A DNA stretch of 64,000 bases from Euphorbia lathyris (GCF_963576675.1 NC_088917.1:16396001-16460000); one strand, 5' to 3'; shown: positions 34,231 to 46,157, numbered from the stretch's first letter. Numbers and translations: made by a program. The notes: generated by a model not told the origin, from the sequence alone.

Positions 34231-35870
34231 CTATGAATGTACTATGCTCTTCCACTTCATCAAATTCTTAACCTCCTCATTGTTAATGTTGTGTGAAATG
34301 ATGCATCCACTTTCTCCAACTACTCCAGGTATTGGACTCAATAGAATCAACACTTCATCCTTATTTCTGAACCCCCAACGCTATTGAATAGTAGAGTTTT
34401 AATTTAGGGTTGCTAACTGTTGAAAAAATTAACAATTAATTTAAAACAATTAAATAAAAAAGGAACTGTTGTGAAGTCTCAATTAATAAGGGACTATTTT
34501 TGTAATTTGTAGTAATGAGAGATTGTTTTTATAATTTATAATTATTAAAAAAAATAATAAAAAAATAAAAATTAAAAGTTTGAAAATTGACCACCAAAAT
34601 TTGGTGGTCAATGTATCAATTAATTGTGCCAGCAAGTTGCTGGCACAATTAATTAGGTTGCATACCTTGGCTTATAAAAAGCCAATGATGCTCAATTTCA
34701 ACTTGAGGTATTGAGAAAAAAAAAGTGAGAAAAGAAAAGAGAGTGGAAGAAGGATATAGAGTGAGAGGATGCAAATTGTGCCTTCTGAGTTTTTGAGATT
34801 TTATTTTTAGAGGGTAGTTTAATTGTTTTGGGAGACAAAAATAGTAAGATAATTATTTTGGGTATTTTCGGGAAACACCTGAGTGATACTATTTTTGGTT
34901 TTATCTCATTGTAACTCTAGATAACACCTCTTGTACACCTCATAAATTCAATAAAATTGTCTTCAAGTTTTAAGCTATTATTTTTCTTAGCAATATATTG
35001 CTTATGATTTGAGATTTATTGCTTTCGCTAAATTGTCCTAGTCCAGAAAATTTCCAACACTAACTTGATCCATGATTCCAGTGAACCATATTCTTTCATC
35101 ACCCATAAATGAGCTACATGTTGAGTCGGCTCAATAGCCGCAATTGATGAATCCCCAAATTCCATGATTCTCCTTCCATTTATTAAACCTGGCTGATGAG
35201 GCTGGAAATTTGCCGAACATTCTGGTGATGAAATCTGATGAAAAATCTCAGCCTTGACATCAAACACCATAATGAAATCACAATGCAACTTCGGACCAAG
35301 GTGATGAACGGCAAGCCAATGAAACCGGCCATTCACAAAAATGGCTGATTGGAATTAAGTGAGTAGATAAAACACCGGCTCCGCGCAATAAACAAGATTT
35401 TGTAATCCTGCGTGCTTTCATCAAACCCTAAGCCCATAACAATGGAAAGGGTGTAAATGGTGGTGGTGAAAGGTGGAGGAGGAACGGACAGAAAACCTCC
35501 AAATGAAGGGTTAAAGAGCATGAAGTCAAGAACGGGATTAACACCAGAGAGACCGATTAAACGATTGACAGATCCGACCATATGTTGCCGCATACAACGA
35601 TGAGGAGGAAGATGGAGTAACATGGGGCGTAAGTAGTCTTGTTCATTATTGTCAAAAGGCAATACACAACTTCCAGAAGTTTTATCAGTATAGTCCCGTT
35701 GATGTACAAATAATTGGGTATTTTGGGTTTTGAGATTGAGATTAAGATTGCGTAGGTAGTTTGAAATGAAAATAGGAGTTGTGATGAGAGAAAATCATGA
35801 TTTACAAACGCACATGTACTGGATAAGTTATTCGGTGTTTGTTTGGGAGATAGAAAAATGAGACGCATGA
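34231..35870 (-). pseudogene. F-box protein gene remnant split by a solo LTR
   Basis: Minus-strand fragments match the F-box-associated interaction domain of plant SCF ubiquitin-ligase adaptors. About 35790-35640 has VNHDFLSS and a following LFVHQRDYTD-like stretch in another frame. 35660-35333 has DPSFGG-like NPSFGGFLSVPP, GLGFDESTQDYKILFI. 35336-35060 has NGRFHWLAVHHLG, CDFIMVFDVKAEIF and ESWIKLV. After the LTR, 34412-34231 has YYSIALGVQ, then KDEVLILLSP and a final TAG. The N-terminal F-box motif is not visible. Several frame changes and the LTR insertion make it non-functional. Confidence 0.7.
34418..35059. mobile_element. Solo LTR (642 bp) inside the F-box gene
   Basis: Ends TGTTGAAAAA and TTTCCAACA, flanked by a perfect 5-bp target duplication CTAAC (34413-34417 and 35060-35064). 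A TATA box (TTATAAAAA) lies near 34672. There is no internal region, so it arose by LTR-LTR recombination. The F-box reading continues on both sides. Confidence 0.88.
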
Positions 35871-36112
35871 AGGATAAATCTATTATCTCTCAAATCCTAT
35901 ACCCAAGAGGGGTGGTATAAGAATGTGGGATAAGCTCCCTGCGATTTTAATTGGATGGATAATTCCATTTTATCCCTTAAATTAATGTTATGTAGTTTAA
36001 ATAAAATTAAAATAGTAAAATGTATTATTTTATCCATATCCCTATCTCACATAACAAACATTGAATAATAATTCTCGACTATCATATTTTTATCTTTATA
36101 CTAACCATTTAT
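35871..36112. other. Short intergenic segment
   Basis: AT-rich. It should hold the missing N-terminal F-box part, but I recognise nothing in it. Confidence 0.35.
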
Positions 36113-37640
36113 AGGTTGTTGATTCAGGTGCAATGGACCACATAACCAAAGATAAAGATGCCTTTGCTGAATTCCGACGAGTGCCAATTGGAAAAAAAAT
36201 GGATCTATGTAGGGCAAATTTGAAAATTTAAAGTCCAAGGGATCAAAGCTTGTAGATTACATCCGCATGGTGTTCGAACTCTTATTCTTCAAGATGTCCC
36301 ATATGCTCTTCAGGTTCGAAGAAATCTCATTTCTGTAACAGTGTTATTGAATTTTTGATTAATTTTCTTTTTAAAGATAACAATTTAAAATTGTGTTTGA
36401 ATGATGAATATTTTGGTTCTGGTTATACTACAAATGGTTTGACTATTTTTTATGTTGATTTAAGCCATGATAGTAGTTTTTCCCATTGAATTTCTTCTTC
36501 TTGATCATCATCTTTTTTTAATGATAAAGATGTTAAGTTATGGCATGCTAAACTAAATCACATAAACCAAGATCGAATGAGTCGATTAGTAAAAGAATCT
36601 ATCAAGTAGTTTAAGAAAAGTACAATTACCTCCATATAAATCATGCCTTAAAAGGAAAATCTCTGGAAAACCATTTAGCAAAGCTACTAGAGTCGAAGTT
36701 CCTTTGTAATTAATTCACTCACACATATATGGTCTAGTGAATGTGAGGGCTAGGTATGGGTCGTACTACTTTATCACTTTTATAGATGACTATACTAGGT
36801 ATGGTCATGTCTACTTGATGTCTCATAAAAGCACTTTCAAGAAGTTTATGAACTTCACCGAGAATCAACTATAATGAAATATTGAAGCTTTGAGAAATCA
36901 TCATGGTCGGGAATATCATTTAGATGAATTCAAAGCTTTATGTGATGAAAATGGAATTGAACAATAGTTGTCCATCCCTTATACTCCACAACGTAATGCT
37001 AAAAGGAGAAATAAAACTCTTCTTGATATGGTTATGTCGATGATGGCTGAATCGAATCTACCAATTTCTTAATGGGGAGATGCATTGCTAACAACCATTT
37101 ACATTCTGAACTGAGTACCCTCCAAGTCTGTCACTCGATCCCATATGAATTAAGGATGAATCGAAAACCCAATTTGAGCAATCTCAAACCTTGGGGTTGT
37201 ACTATCTTCACCCATGATACCTCAAGTAAATTTGGAAAATTAGGTCCAAAGGGTAAAATGTGTATCTTTATAAGATATATAGATGCATCAAAAGGATGTG
37301 TCTTAGTGGGAGAAAATGAGTGACGAAATTAGAATCACGAAACATTGTCTTTTTGGAGAAAGTGTTTCCTAAATTATGAGAAGTATGCTATGACCTCAAT
37401 TTATTTGAGGAATTGGATTCAAACGGATCTCTTCAGAGTGGGAGAAATTTTGAGGAACAAGGTCAAGATCTGGTACCTCAAATGATTACGAATGATCTAA
37501 ATCCTACCTTAAGTGGGAGTGTGATTCCTAATTATTTTGAGAATATGGATCTTGGTCCTAGTGGAAGCAAACGGGACTATGATGAATATGTGTGACATGT
37601 TTATCAAGATTTAGAGCCACATCGCACTATAAGGTAAAAA
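36113..37640 (+). pseudogene. Old copia pol remnant
   Basis: Recognisable pieces of a copia polyprotein with many stops and frame changes. These are a protease-like VDSGAMDHITKDKDAF (36118), a pre-integrase LWHAKLNHINQDRMSRL-like stretch (~36540), integrase core ARYGSYYFITFIDDYTRYGH (~36750), then PYTPQRNAKRRNKTLLDMV (~36980), and the region after the core up to about 37400. LTRs were not found. The 5-kb copia element and the SINE lie just to its right. Confidence 0.75.
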
Positions 37641-37679
37641 AGTCAAACATCATCAATTTACCATCGAAGGCACTGTTAA

Positions 37680-37827
37680 TTTTTTTTTTTTTGGTAGAAA
37701 ATAAAGTTTAGGTAAGGGTAGGTCTACCCACTCCCAAGGTCAGAGCAAACCACAGACCTCGATAAGGGTTTACAGTGGAATTTACAGATCACCTGCCAAT
37801 GAGGGCTAAATTTTGACGGAGTGGGGA
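37680..37827 (-). mobile_element. SINE-like insertion with 17-bp target duplication
   Basis: A poly-T run (37680-37692) at the left end is the poly-A tail of a minus-strand element of about 148 bp. It is flanked by 17-bp identical direct repeats, ATCGAAGGCACTGTTAA (37663-37679 and 37828-37844). The duplicated target spans the junction between host DNA and the copia 5' LTR, so the SINE arrived after the copia element. I could not identify clear A and B boxes. Confidence 0.75.
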
Positions 37828-37838
37828 ATCGAAGGCAC

Positions 37839-38031
37839 TGTTAAAATTAATAAACTTAATTATATTATTAAAAAAAATAAAAAAATAAAATAAAATAATA
37901 GATGCATGTTCAAGTGATAAGGGGATAAGGTAAGGTATGCATTTATTAGAAAAGAAGAAGATAAAAATAATAATGCATGAATGTATGGACTTGGGATTCC
38001 AAATTAGTCAAAATTATGTGCTAAGTTTGAC

Positions 38032-38082
<51 letters not shown>

Positions 38083-38245
38083 TAGATATAGATGCAAATA
38101 GAAAAGTGTTGAGAGTGGAGGGTGCTTCAAAGTTTTATCTTTGTGTGTTTGTAATAGTAGAATAAAATCAATAAAGGATTTATTTAGTATCAATTCTTAT
38201 TTCCGAAAAACATTAAATTCCTCACTTAGTCCTTGTATTTCAACA
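37839..38245 (+). repeat. 5' LTR of 5-kb copia element (407 bp)
   Basis: Contains an (AT)n run at about 38035-38080. It is shorter than the 3' LTR mainly because of this microsatellite and a small internal insertion in the other copy. Confidence 0.93.
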
Positions 38246-38248
38246 AAG

Positions 38249-38260
38249 TGGTATCAGAGC
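38249..38260 (+). promoter_or_regulatory. Primer-binding site of 5-kb copia element
   Basis: TGGTATCAGAGC, initiator tRNA-Met type, three bases after the LTR end. Confidence 0.9.
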
Positions 38261-38304
38261 CATATTACGAGAGTCATTCTTTCGCCAAACAGACCCTATA
38301 AAAA

Positions 38305-41300
38305 ATGTCAGACGGTCTCAAACTTCCTTATCAATACCCTCAGCTCACAAAAACCAATTATTCAAGTTGGTGTATTCGAATGAAGGCGTTACTCGGATGT
38401 CAAGATGTCTGGGATATTGTCGAAAAAGGCTACGTAGTCCCAGGCAATGAGGCAGCGTTGCCACAAGCAGAAAAAGATACTCTGCAGAAAAATCGCAAAA
38501 GCGATCAAAAGGCGCTTACACTCATCCATCAAGGTTTGGATGAATTAATGTTCGAGAAAGTAGCCGAAGCTACCACCGCCAAACAAGCTTGGGAAATCCT
38601 ACGAGTTTCTCTTCAAGGGGAGGAGAAAGTGAAAAAAGTTCGTTTATAGATGCTGAGAGGAGAATTTGAGATGATGAGGACGAAAGAGACGGAGGCCATT
38701 AGTGATTACTCATCCCGAGTAAAATCTGTCGTAAATCAGATGCGGCAGTATGGAGAAAAAATTGAAGAGTCCAGAATTATTGAAAAAATTCTACGATCAC
38801 TACTACCAAAATTTGATTATGTAGTGGTGGCTATGGAGGAGTCTAGAGACATCAGTGAAATGTCAGTTGACGAAGTTGTAGGGTCACTACAAGCACGAAA
38901 GGAGCGGTTTGAGAAATGAAGAGAAGATTCCGCAGAACAAGTCTTAGCAACAAAGGCTGTGTTTAAAAATGGTGAAAGTAGTCAGTCCGGCAGAGGACGC
39001 GGAAGAGGTCAAGGAGGAAATGGTAGAGGACGAGGACGTGGCAGAAATCAAGGCAGAAATGAAAACCGCAACAACAACAATGACAGAAGCACTCAATTCA
39101 CCAGAGGCATAGGAAGAGGCCGAGGATGCGGTCAAGGAAGAGGAAACTAGAGGCCGAATGAAGGACGTGACAAGTCCAATATTCAGTGTTATAATTGCTC
39201 CAAGTATGGTCACTACGCGGTAGAATGTTGGAGTCCGCATAAGGAGGTAGAAGAGACTACCAATAATATTCAAGATGAGGAAGTAACTGGTACTGTGTTA
39301 CTTACCTACGAAGGTGAAGAAAATCGCGAAAATAATATATGGTATCTTGACAATGTGGCAAGCAACCATATGTGTGGTGACAAGAAGATGTTCGTGGAGC
39401 TCTATGAATCCGTTCGCGGTAATGTTGTATTTGGAGATTCCTCCAAGGTTCATATTACAGGCAAAGGAACAATTCTTATTCGGCTCAAAAATGGCGCTCA
39501 CCAGTTTATTGATAATGTTTATTATGTTCCTAATATGAAAAGCAATATTTTGAGTTTAGGACAGTTACTGGAGAAAAATTATGAAGTTCACATGGTGGAC
39601 CGGAAACTACTCCCGTTGAATGAGAAAAAGGAGCTAATTGCACGAGTACCCATGGCGAGAAACAGAATGTTCACAATTAACTTTCAGATGGACGTGGCCA
39701 AATGTTTGAAAGCTTGTGTGCAAAGTCCCCCCTGGCTTTGGCATTTACAGTACGGACATCTCAATTTTGGAGGACTGAAGCAGTTGGGAAAGAAGCAGAT
39801 GGTAAATGGATTGCCTCATATTGACCAGCCTCATCAACTGTGTCAAGGATGTCTTGTTGGAAAACAATTCAGAACCAGTTTTCCAAAGGAGTCCATGTCA
39901 AGAGCAAAGGCGCCACTTGAGCTAGTTCACACAGACGTGTGTGGACCGATCACTCCACAGTCTCTAGGTAAAAATAAATATTTTCTACTTTTCATTGATG
40001 ATTATAGTAGAAAAGCTTGGGTGTATTTTTTGAAGAAAAAAACAGAAGTTTTTGAGACATTTAAAAAATTCAAAGTCCAAGTGGAGAAAGAAAGTGGTCA
40101 TTTTATTAAAGCACTCAGATCAGACAGAGGCGGTGAATACATGTCCATATCTTTCAAGCAATTTTGTGAACAACATGGAATCCGTCATTTCCTTTCAGTC
40201 TCCAGATCACCTCAGCAAAATGGCGTAGTAGAAAGAAAGAACAGAACGGTGCTCAACATGGTGAGGAGCATGTTAAAAAGCAAAAATTTACCGAAGGAGT
40301 TATGGGCCGAAGCAGTAGACTGTGCTGTCTACCTGTTGAACATATCACCAACTGTTAGTGTTTGGGATCAAACTCCACAAGAAGCATGGATTGGAATAAA
40401 ACCTAGTATTTCTCATTTGTGTGTTTTTGGCAGTGTTGCTTATGTCCATGTACCGGATGAAGAACGCAAGAAGCTAGATGATAAAAGCAAGAAATATTTG
40501 TTTGTGGGCTATTCAGAACATTCTAAAGGGTACAAAATGTTCGATTCGCAGACTCAGAAAATTGTAATCAGTAGAGATGTCACAATTGATGAAGAAGTAG
40601 TTTGGGACTGGACCGGTGAAAAAGAAAACAGCTACAGTTTTTATCCTTTCATGGATGAAGACAATGATCAGGAAGAACCAGCCACAGTCACAGCCACAAC
40701 ACCAGCAACCAGTTTGACATCAGCAAGCTCATCCAGTTCGAGTTCGTCCTCAAGTGATGGAGACAGTTCAGATGAACATCCGCCCGGAAAGCCAAAAAAA
40801 TTCATACCTATTAAAGATCTGTATGATGTAACAAGAAATCTCGATGATGAATTAACTCTTTATTGTCATTTTGTTAATGATGAACCAACAGATCTAGAAG
40901 AAGCAATGAAGGATGAAAAATGGAGACAAGCCATGGAAGAGGAGATTCATTCGATCGAGAAAAATAAAACATGGGAGCTGACATCACTTCCGGCCAGTCA
41001 AAAACCCATTGGAGTTAAATGGGTGTTCAAAACAAAGAAAGATGCAAACGGTGAAATTGTCTGACATAAAGCAAGATTGGTGGCGAAAGGGTTCAGTCAA
41101 TGACCCAGAATTGACTACAATGAAGTTTTTGCTCCTATTGCCAGAATGGAGAGTATCAGACTGGTAATTTCTGTAACTGCTCAACACGGGTGGAGAATCC
41201 ATCAAATGGACGTGAAATCCGTATTTCTCAACGGATATCTGGAAGAGGAAATTTATATCCAGCAACCACCTGGGTATGTTGTGAAAGGTCAAAAAAATAA

Positions 41301-42360
41301 AGTGCTAAAATTGAAAAAGGCACTTTATGGTCTTAAGCAAGCACCATGAGCCTGGAATAGTCGCATTGACAAATATTTTCAAGAAAATGGTTTTGTCAAA
41401 TGCCCATATGAATATGCCCTGTATGCAAAGGTGAAAAATGGAGATATGTTACTTGTTTGTTTGTATGTGGATGATCTCATTTTTACAAGGAACAATCCTA
41501 AGATGTTTGAGGAGTTCAAGAAGACAATGGCTCGTGAGTTCGAGATGACTGACATTAGTCTAATGTCATATTATCTTGGCATTGAAGTGAAGCAGAATGA
41601 CAACGGAATTTTTATTTCTCAAAGTGGTTTTGCAAAGGAGATCTTAAAGAAATTCAAGATGGAAAATTGTAATTCCGTCAGCACGCCAGTTGAATGTGGA
41701 ATTAAATTGACAAAAGATGAAGGTGGAGACAGAGTCAACCCGACATTATTCCGAAGCTTGGTTGGAAGTCTCAAGTACTTGACATATACGAGACCGGATA
41801 TTCTCTATGCAGTTGGCTTAATAAGTCGATACATGGAAGCCCCAACGGTGTCACATTGGAATGCAGTAAAAAGAATTCTCCGTTACGTGAAAGGTACAAC
41901 TAATTTGGGATTATTTTATTCAAAAACTGACGATTTCAAATTAGTTGGATTCTGTGATAGTGATTGGACCGGTGACAAGGATGACTGAAAAAGTACAACT
42001 GGTTTTGTATTTTTTATGGGTGATACTGCATTTACGTGGAGTTTGAAGAAGCAGGCGATTGTGACGTTGTCAACCTGCGAAGCTGAATATGTTGCTTCAA
42101 CCTCATGTGTGTGTCATGCGATTTGGCTCCGAAAATTGCTAGAAGAATTTCATATGACTCAAAATGATCCGACGGAGATTTTTATCGATAATAAATCCGC
42201 ACTGGCGTTAGCGAAAAATCCAGTGTTTCATGATCGAAGTAAGCACATTGATACGAGGTATACTTTTATTCGTGAGTGCATTGAGCAAAAAGAGGTGACA
42301 CTGAAGTACGTGAAGACGCAAGATCAAACTGCAGATATTTTCACGAAGCCGTTGAAGTAG
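38305..42360 (+). pseudogene. Copia gag-protease-integrase-RT-RNase H polyprotein with seven in-frame stops
   Basis: ATG at 38305. Gag (UBN2-like; [13 protein letters not shown]) occupies the first ~200 codons. Then come an Arg/Gly-rich RGRGRGQGG segment and a CCHC knuckle CYNCSKYGHYAVEC (~39185). Protease follows at ~39345, but its active site reads LDNVASNHMCG instead of D[ST]GA. Next are the HHCC motif (HLQYGHLNFGG), the integrase core (HTDVCGP, RSDRGGEY, NGVVERK) and RT with QMDVKSVFLNG and YVDDLIF. RNase H ends with ADIFTKPLK. Stops: TAG 38647, TGA 38917, TAG 39148, TGA 41062, TGA 41101, TGA 41347, TGA 41986. Every stop is TAG or TGA at a place where CAG or CGA would fit the family. Confidence 0.92.
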
Positions 42361-42421
42361 TATACGTTCAGCCATTTGAGAGCTCAACTGGGAGTCACGA
42401 AAAATTAAGTTTAAGGGGGTA

Positions 42422-42653
42422 TGTTAAAATTAATAAACTTAATTATATTATTAAAAATAAATAAATAAATAAAATAAAATAATAGATGCATGTTCAAGTG
42501 ATAAGGGGATAAGGTAAGGTGTGCATTTATTAGAAAAGAAGAAGATAAAAATAATAATGCATGAATGTATGAATTTGGACTTAGGATTCCAAATTAGTCA
42601 AAATTGTGTGCTAAGTTTGACAATTATATATATATAAAATATAAATGCCTTGT

Positions 42654-42711
<58 letters not shown>

Positions 42712-42874
42712 TAGATATAGATGCAAATAGAAAAGTGTTGAGAGTGGAGGGTGCTTTAAAGTTTTATCTTTATGTGTTTGTAATAGTAGAATAAGTTCAA
42801 TAAAGGATTTATTTAGTGTCAATTCTTATTTCCGAAAAACATTAAATTCCTCACTTAGTCCTTGTATTTCAACA
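42422..42874 (+). repeat. 3' LTR of 5-kb copia element (453 bp)
   Basis: Same ends as the 5' LTR. Carries a longer (AT)n run (about 42659-42707) and an extra short AT-rich segment before it. Confidence 0.93.
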
Positions 42875-42897
42875 GGCACGACTCTTTTAGTCACTTA

Positions 42898-43340
42898 CAC
42901 TACGCCAAAAACCCCTTCAGACGACGGTTAAAAACCGTCGTCCCACGACATATAAATCTGTCACGGGGCTCACTGCCGTCTGTTGCCCCTTCAAACGATG
43001 GTTAGGTTCTGTCAAGTGAAGATACGATGCATGACATAAGTCTAGTTTCGTACTGTCATATTAATCTTGTTACGATGCAACTTTTTTATTATTAATGTCA
43101 CCTTTAATGTCATCACATAACATACCAATAATTAAAAATGTCAAGTAGATATATGGGAAATTGACATATTGGTATTCACGATGTCAGTTTTTATAATAAT
43201 TATGTCCTTGTAACTTGTTTCATATGACATATTTCTTGATCAATCATGTCAATGGATTTATTTTCAGATGACAGATTCGTTTATTTTAATGTCTTTGTAT
43301 TGTTGTTTAGATGATATTTCTTTTAACGTAAATATCACTT
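42898..43340. mobile_element. CACTA (En/Spm)-like terminus with subterminal motif array
   Basis: CACTACGCCAAAAACCCC at 42898 matches the terminal pattern of plant CACTA elements. It is followed by a small inverted repeat (GACGGTTAAAAACCGTC) and then many TGTCA or TGACA motifs on both strands up to about 43310, like the subterminal repeats of that superfamily. The opposite terminus is not in view, so this may be a truncated copy. Confidence 0.6.
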
Positions 43341-44300
43341 TTTGCCTTCTTCTTCGAATGAATCTGGTTATTGAAACATAATCAAATGAACAAGAATTTA
43401 TGTATATCAATGATTTTAAATTTGCCAATCTATTTACATTTGAACCAGACTAATGCTCATAATCTGTTTACATTTGAACTAGACAAATTTCTGAATGTAT
43501 GTAAAGGTAAAAACAACAAGCAATTAATACATCTCCAAATCTGTCAATCTTTCAAAGGCGTGGTGTTGGAAGAAAAATCTAACTTGATCTTTGTATATAT
43601 CTATAAGTCATTATTAGGCATAGAATCCCTAGTCTTGATATCTGCAAAACCAACTGATGCTCATTAATCACGTACCGTATACAGATAGACCTAATAACTC
43701 TCATTTACCCTTTCCCCTTCCTAGACCTTTCACTTACCCACAGTATAAATATGAAGCTTTTACCAGTTCTCAAGAGTCACAACCCAACACTATACTTACT
43801 CTAGTTATATCGATCATGGATAGACGTATAAATAGGTACAAATTAAATACAATTACATCCGGGTATTCCTGATCCGCACAAAAGCATTGTTCTCTTATAT
43901 TCATATCCATCAAAATAAAAGGTTAGAAACAAATAACATAGAGATACAATTAATTATGGTGTAAAAATGGACAAAGGACTAAATTGAATAAATTTAAAAA
44001 GTTTATTTAGGGACCTAATTGAAAAAGAGAGGACAACTTTAAATTAAGGACTAAAGTCAAATAAAATATAAAGTTTCAAAATAGGGACTAGAATGGATAA
44101 AATGAAAAGTTCCAAATTAGGAACTAAAATGAATAAAACATAAAGTATTAAATTAAACGTTAAAGGAACAAAAATAAAAGTTTATTAAATCAGGGATTAA
44201 AAGTGAATAAAAATAAAGTTATTGATTTTTTTTTGCTGCTATTAACATGAGGAATGATCATGACAACATCAAGAACAAGAAAATATATTAAGTAAAATAA
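43341..44300. other. Intergenic DNA with degenerate ~37-bp repeats
   Basis: 43341-43960 shows no gene. 43970-44220 holds about seven degenerate direct repeats of 35-44 bp, each built on GGGACTAAAATGAATAAA followed by AAAGTTT and a short AT run. 44220-44300 resembles the exon 5-6 intron of PG copy 1. Confidence 0.5.
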
Positions 44301-44317
44301 TTAAATAATTGAATTAC

Positions 44318-46157
44318 CAGTTCCTATAATGAAATCCAAAATATGAATGTTCGATGAAGAAAAGAGACCAATTCTATCAGTATTGGGACGATTTTGAGAA
44401 GTAAAGGTGTTAATATTAAAAATATAGGTATTATTGTATTTTTTTAGGGTATTGCTATATACCGCACCCAAATTCTTTATCACTGCACCCATTGGACCAT
44501 TTTGCCCTTAGAATAAATTTTTTTTATCAAAATTGGGAAAAAAAATTTTTAGAGAAAATTCAAAATTTAGCCTAAACGGATGCGGCATACCATTCCCACC
44601 ATGGCGGGAACGGATGGCCTAAACGGATGCGGCATACCATTCCCACCATGGTGGGAATGGTATGCCGCATCCGTTTAGTCTAAATTTTGAAATATGCAAA
44701 ATCGTAAAATTTTTAGTGACAAAAAATACTAAATCATTCAATTTTTTGTGACAAAAAATTAAAAATTATCCTATTTTTTGTGACGAAAAATGCAAAATCG
44801 TCATGAAAAATATGGATTATTTTCATGAGTTCTTTGATAAAAAGATGTAAATCTTAAAGTTTCCGACTCGTAATCATCCATTTTCGGGGTTCGGATTATC
44901 ACACATCAATTATTTTCATAATTTCAATTATTGTTGTTCGGGTTTATGATGTTGGAGAGAGAATTTTCACTTTTTGATCAAAATTATGAGAAGGGCTAAA
45001 AAGTCCAAAAGTGGCGGTGAAAAGGAATTTAATGGTGGTATTTAGCAGTTCACTTTTTTTAATGCAAGACATTATTGAATTTATTTAATCCAATATGTAC
45101 TTTTAAACTGTTAATATAACTTAGTCCACTTATTTCAGCATTTTTGCAGCTTTAAATTTGCAAAGCCTGCATCATTAATTTGAATTTTAATTAGATAATT
45201 AATTAGCTAATTAGTCCATTTATTTCAATTATTATCTATAAAAATAAATAAACTTAATAAAAGTTTTATTATGTTTACTCAGGTCTCTTGCATCTATTCA
45301 TAATGTCCTGAAAAGAAAAAAATAAATAATTTATATATAAGTTTATAAAACATTATGGAATAGTAAAATTTTTGAGAAACATTAATTTTATCTTTAATAT
45401 TTCTAATTTGAAACAAGTTTAGGCCTAGATAATATGGAGTCCGCCTTTGAATGCTTGGATTGCAACAAATAAACATAGTCCATACAGGAAAAAAAAATAG
45501 AAAATTACACTGAAAAACATATTTTAACTTTTTTACTTTCAATTTTCTAAATCATTTTTCTATGTTTTGCCACCCTAGAAATATCTTATTTTGAAAAGTA
45601 TCAAATTTTCTTATAAATGAACAATCCTATTGGTATAGGATGAACACCATATAAATGATCAGTTTTCTTATTTGGGCTCAGTAGATCCTAAAATCCAAGT
45701 TGAAAATGTTAAATAATGTTAAGGATGTGAAGGATATATATGCACTTCCAAATAATCTTAAGACAAAATTGAATTTATCTTGATATATTTTAATAAATAA
45801 ATAACCTGATTAGTCCACCAAGTTGAGCCCTGGCCATCAAAAGTATCCAGCCCATCAACGGTATGACCGTCTACACCATCAAACATCAGCTAAAAATGAG
45901 TGTTGCAACTAGGCCATTCACCGCTACTTGGTGTTACTTTTTTTCCAATACGATTTTGATCACATGCATCTTAATGATCATTAATTCAATTTATTTTTCG
46001 ATAATTAATTCAATTTACTCAGTTCGAGACTCACTCAACACTGTTTATTCATTATTATTATTATTATAAAATGGCATATTAAATGTTTAGTTTATAAATA
46101 GTAAAAATAAGCATGTACCATAATAGTGATAGCATTAGACTTGGAAGGGCCTTTAAA
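44318..46157 (-). pseudogene. Polygalacturonase (GH28) copy 2, truncated
   Basis: Sister of PG copy 1, sharing introns and flanks. Recognisable exons: end of exon 2 (46157-46119, GPSKSNAITI), exon 3 (about 45938-45806, PSSGEWPSCNTHF then WWTNQ, with a TAG after HF and no AG at the expected acceptor), exon 4 (45307-45279), and exon 5 in two parts (45166-45066 and about 44440-44318). Exon 5 is split by a foldback insertion and has a stop after ALQI. Catalytic motif I reads RPNTDRI instead of SPNTDGI. Exon 1 and exons 6-9 are absent. Clearly dead. Confidence 0.8.
44441..45065. mobile_element. Foldback/MITE insertion in exon 5 of PG copy 2
   Basis: It separates two halves of one exon. The ends are imperfect inverted repeats (left TGCTATATACCGC, right the inverse of TGCTAAATACCACC). 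The flanks ATTATTGTATT and ATTATTGAATT look like a target duplication of 9-11 bp with one mismatch. The centre is a perfect palindrome at 44620-44677, with a partial direct copy of one arm at 44573-44611. Confidence 0.65.

Larger units (their letters stand above)
37839..42874 (+). mobile_element. Ty1/copia retrotransposon, 5.0 kb
   Basis: 5' LTR 37839-38245 and 3' LTR 42422-42874. Both start TGTTAAAATT and end TTTCAACA, with target duplication GGCAC (37834-37838, 42875-42879). The primer-binding site TGGTATCAGAGC is at 38249-38260. The polypurine tract TTAAGGGGGTA directly precedes the 3' LTR. One continuous reading frame (38305-42360) covers the whole polyprotein without a frameshift but contains seven premature stops. 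Confidence 0.95.

Noticed and set aside
37072..37323. 83-codon ORF as an independent gene
   Set aside because: It is part of the stop-ridden copia pol remnant (post-integrase region).
42598..42822. Minus-strand ORF with Ile-Tyr repeats
   Set aside because: Translation of the (AT)n microsatellite in the copia LTR.
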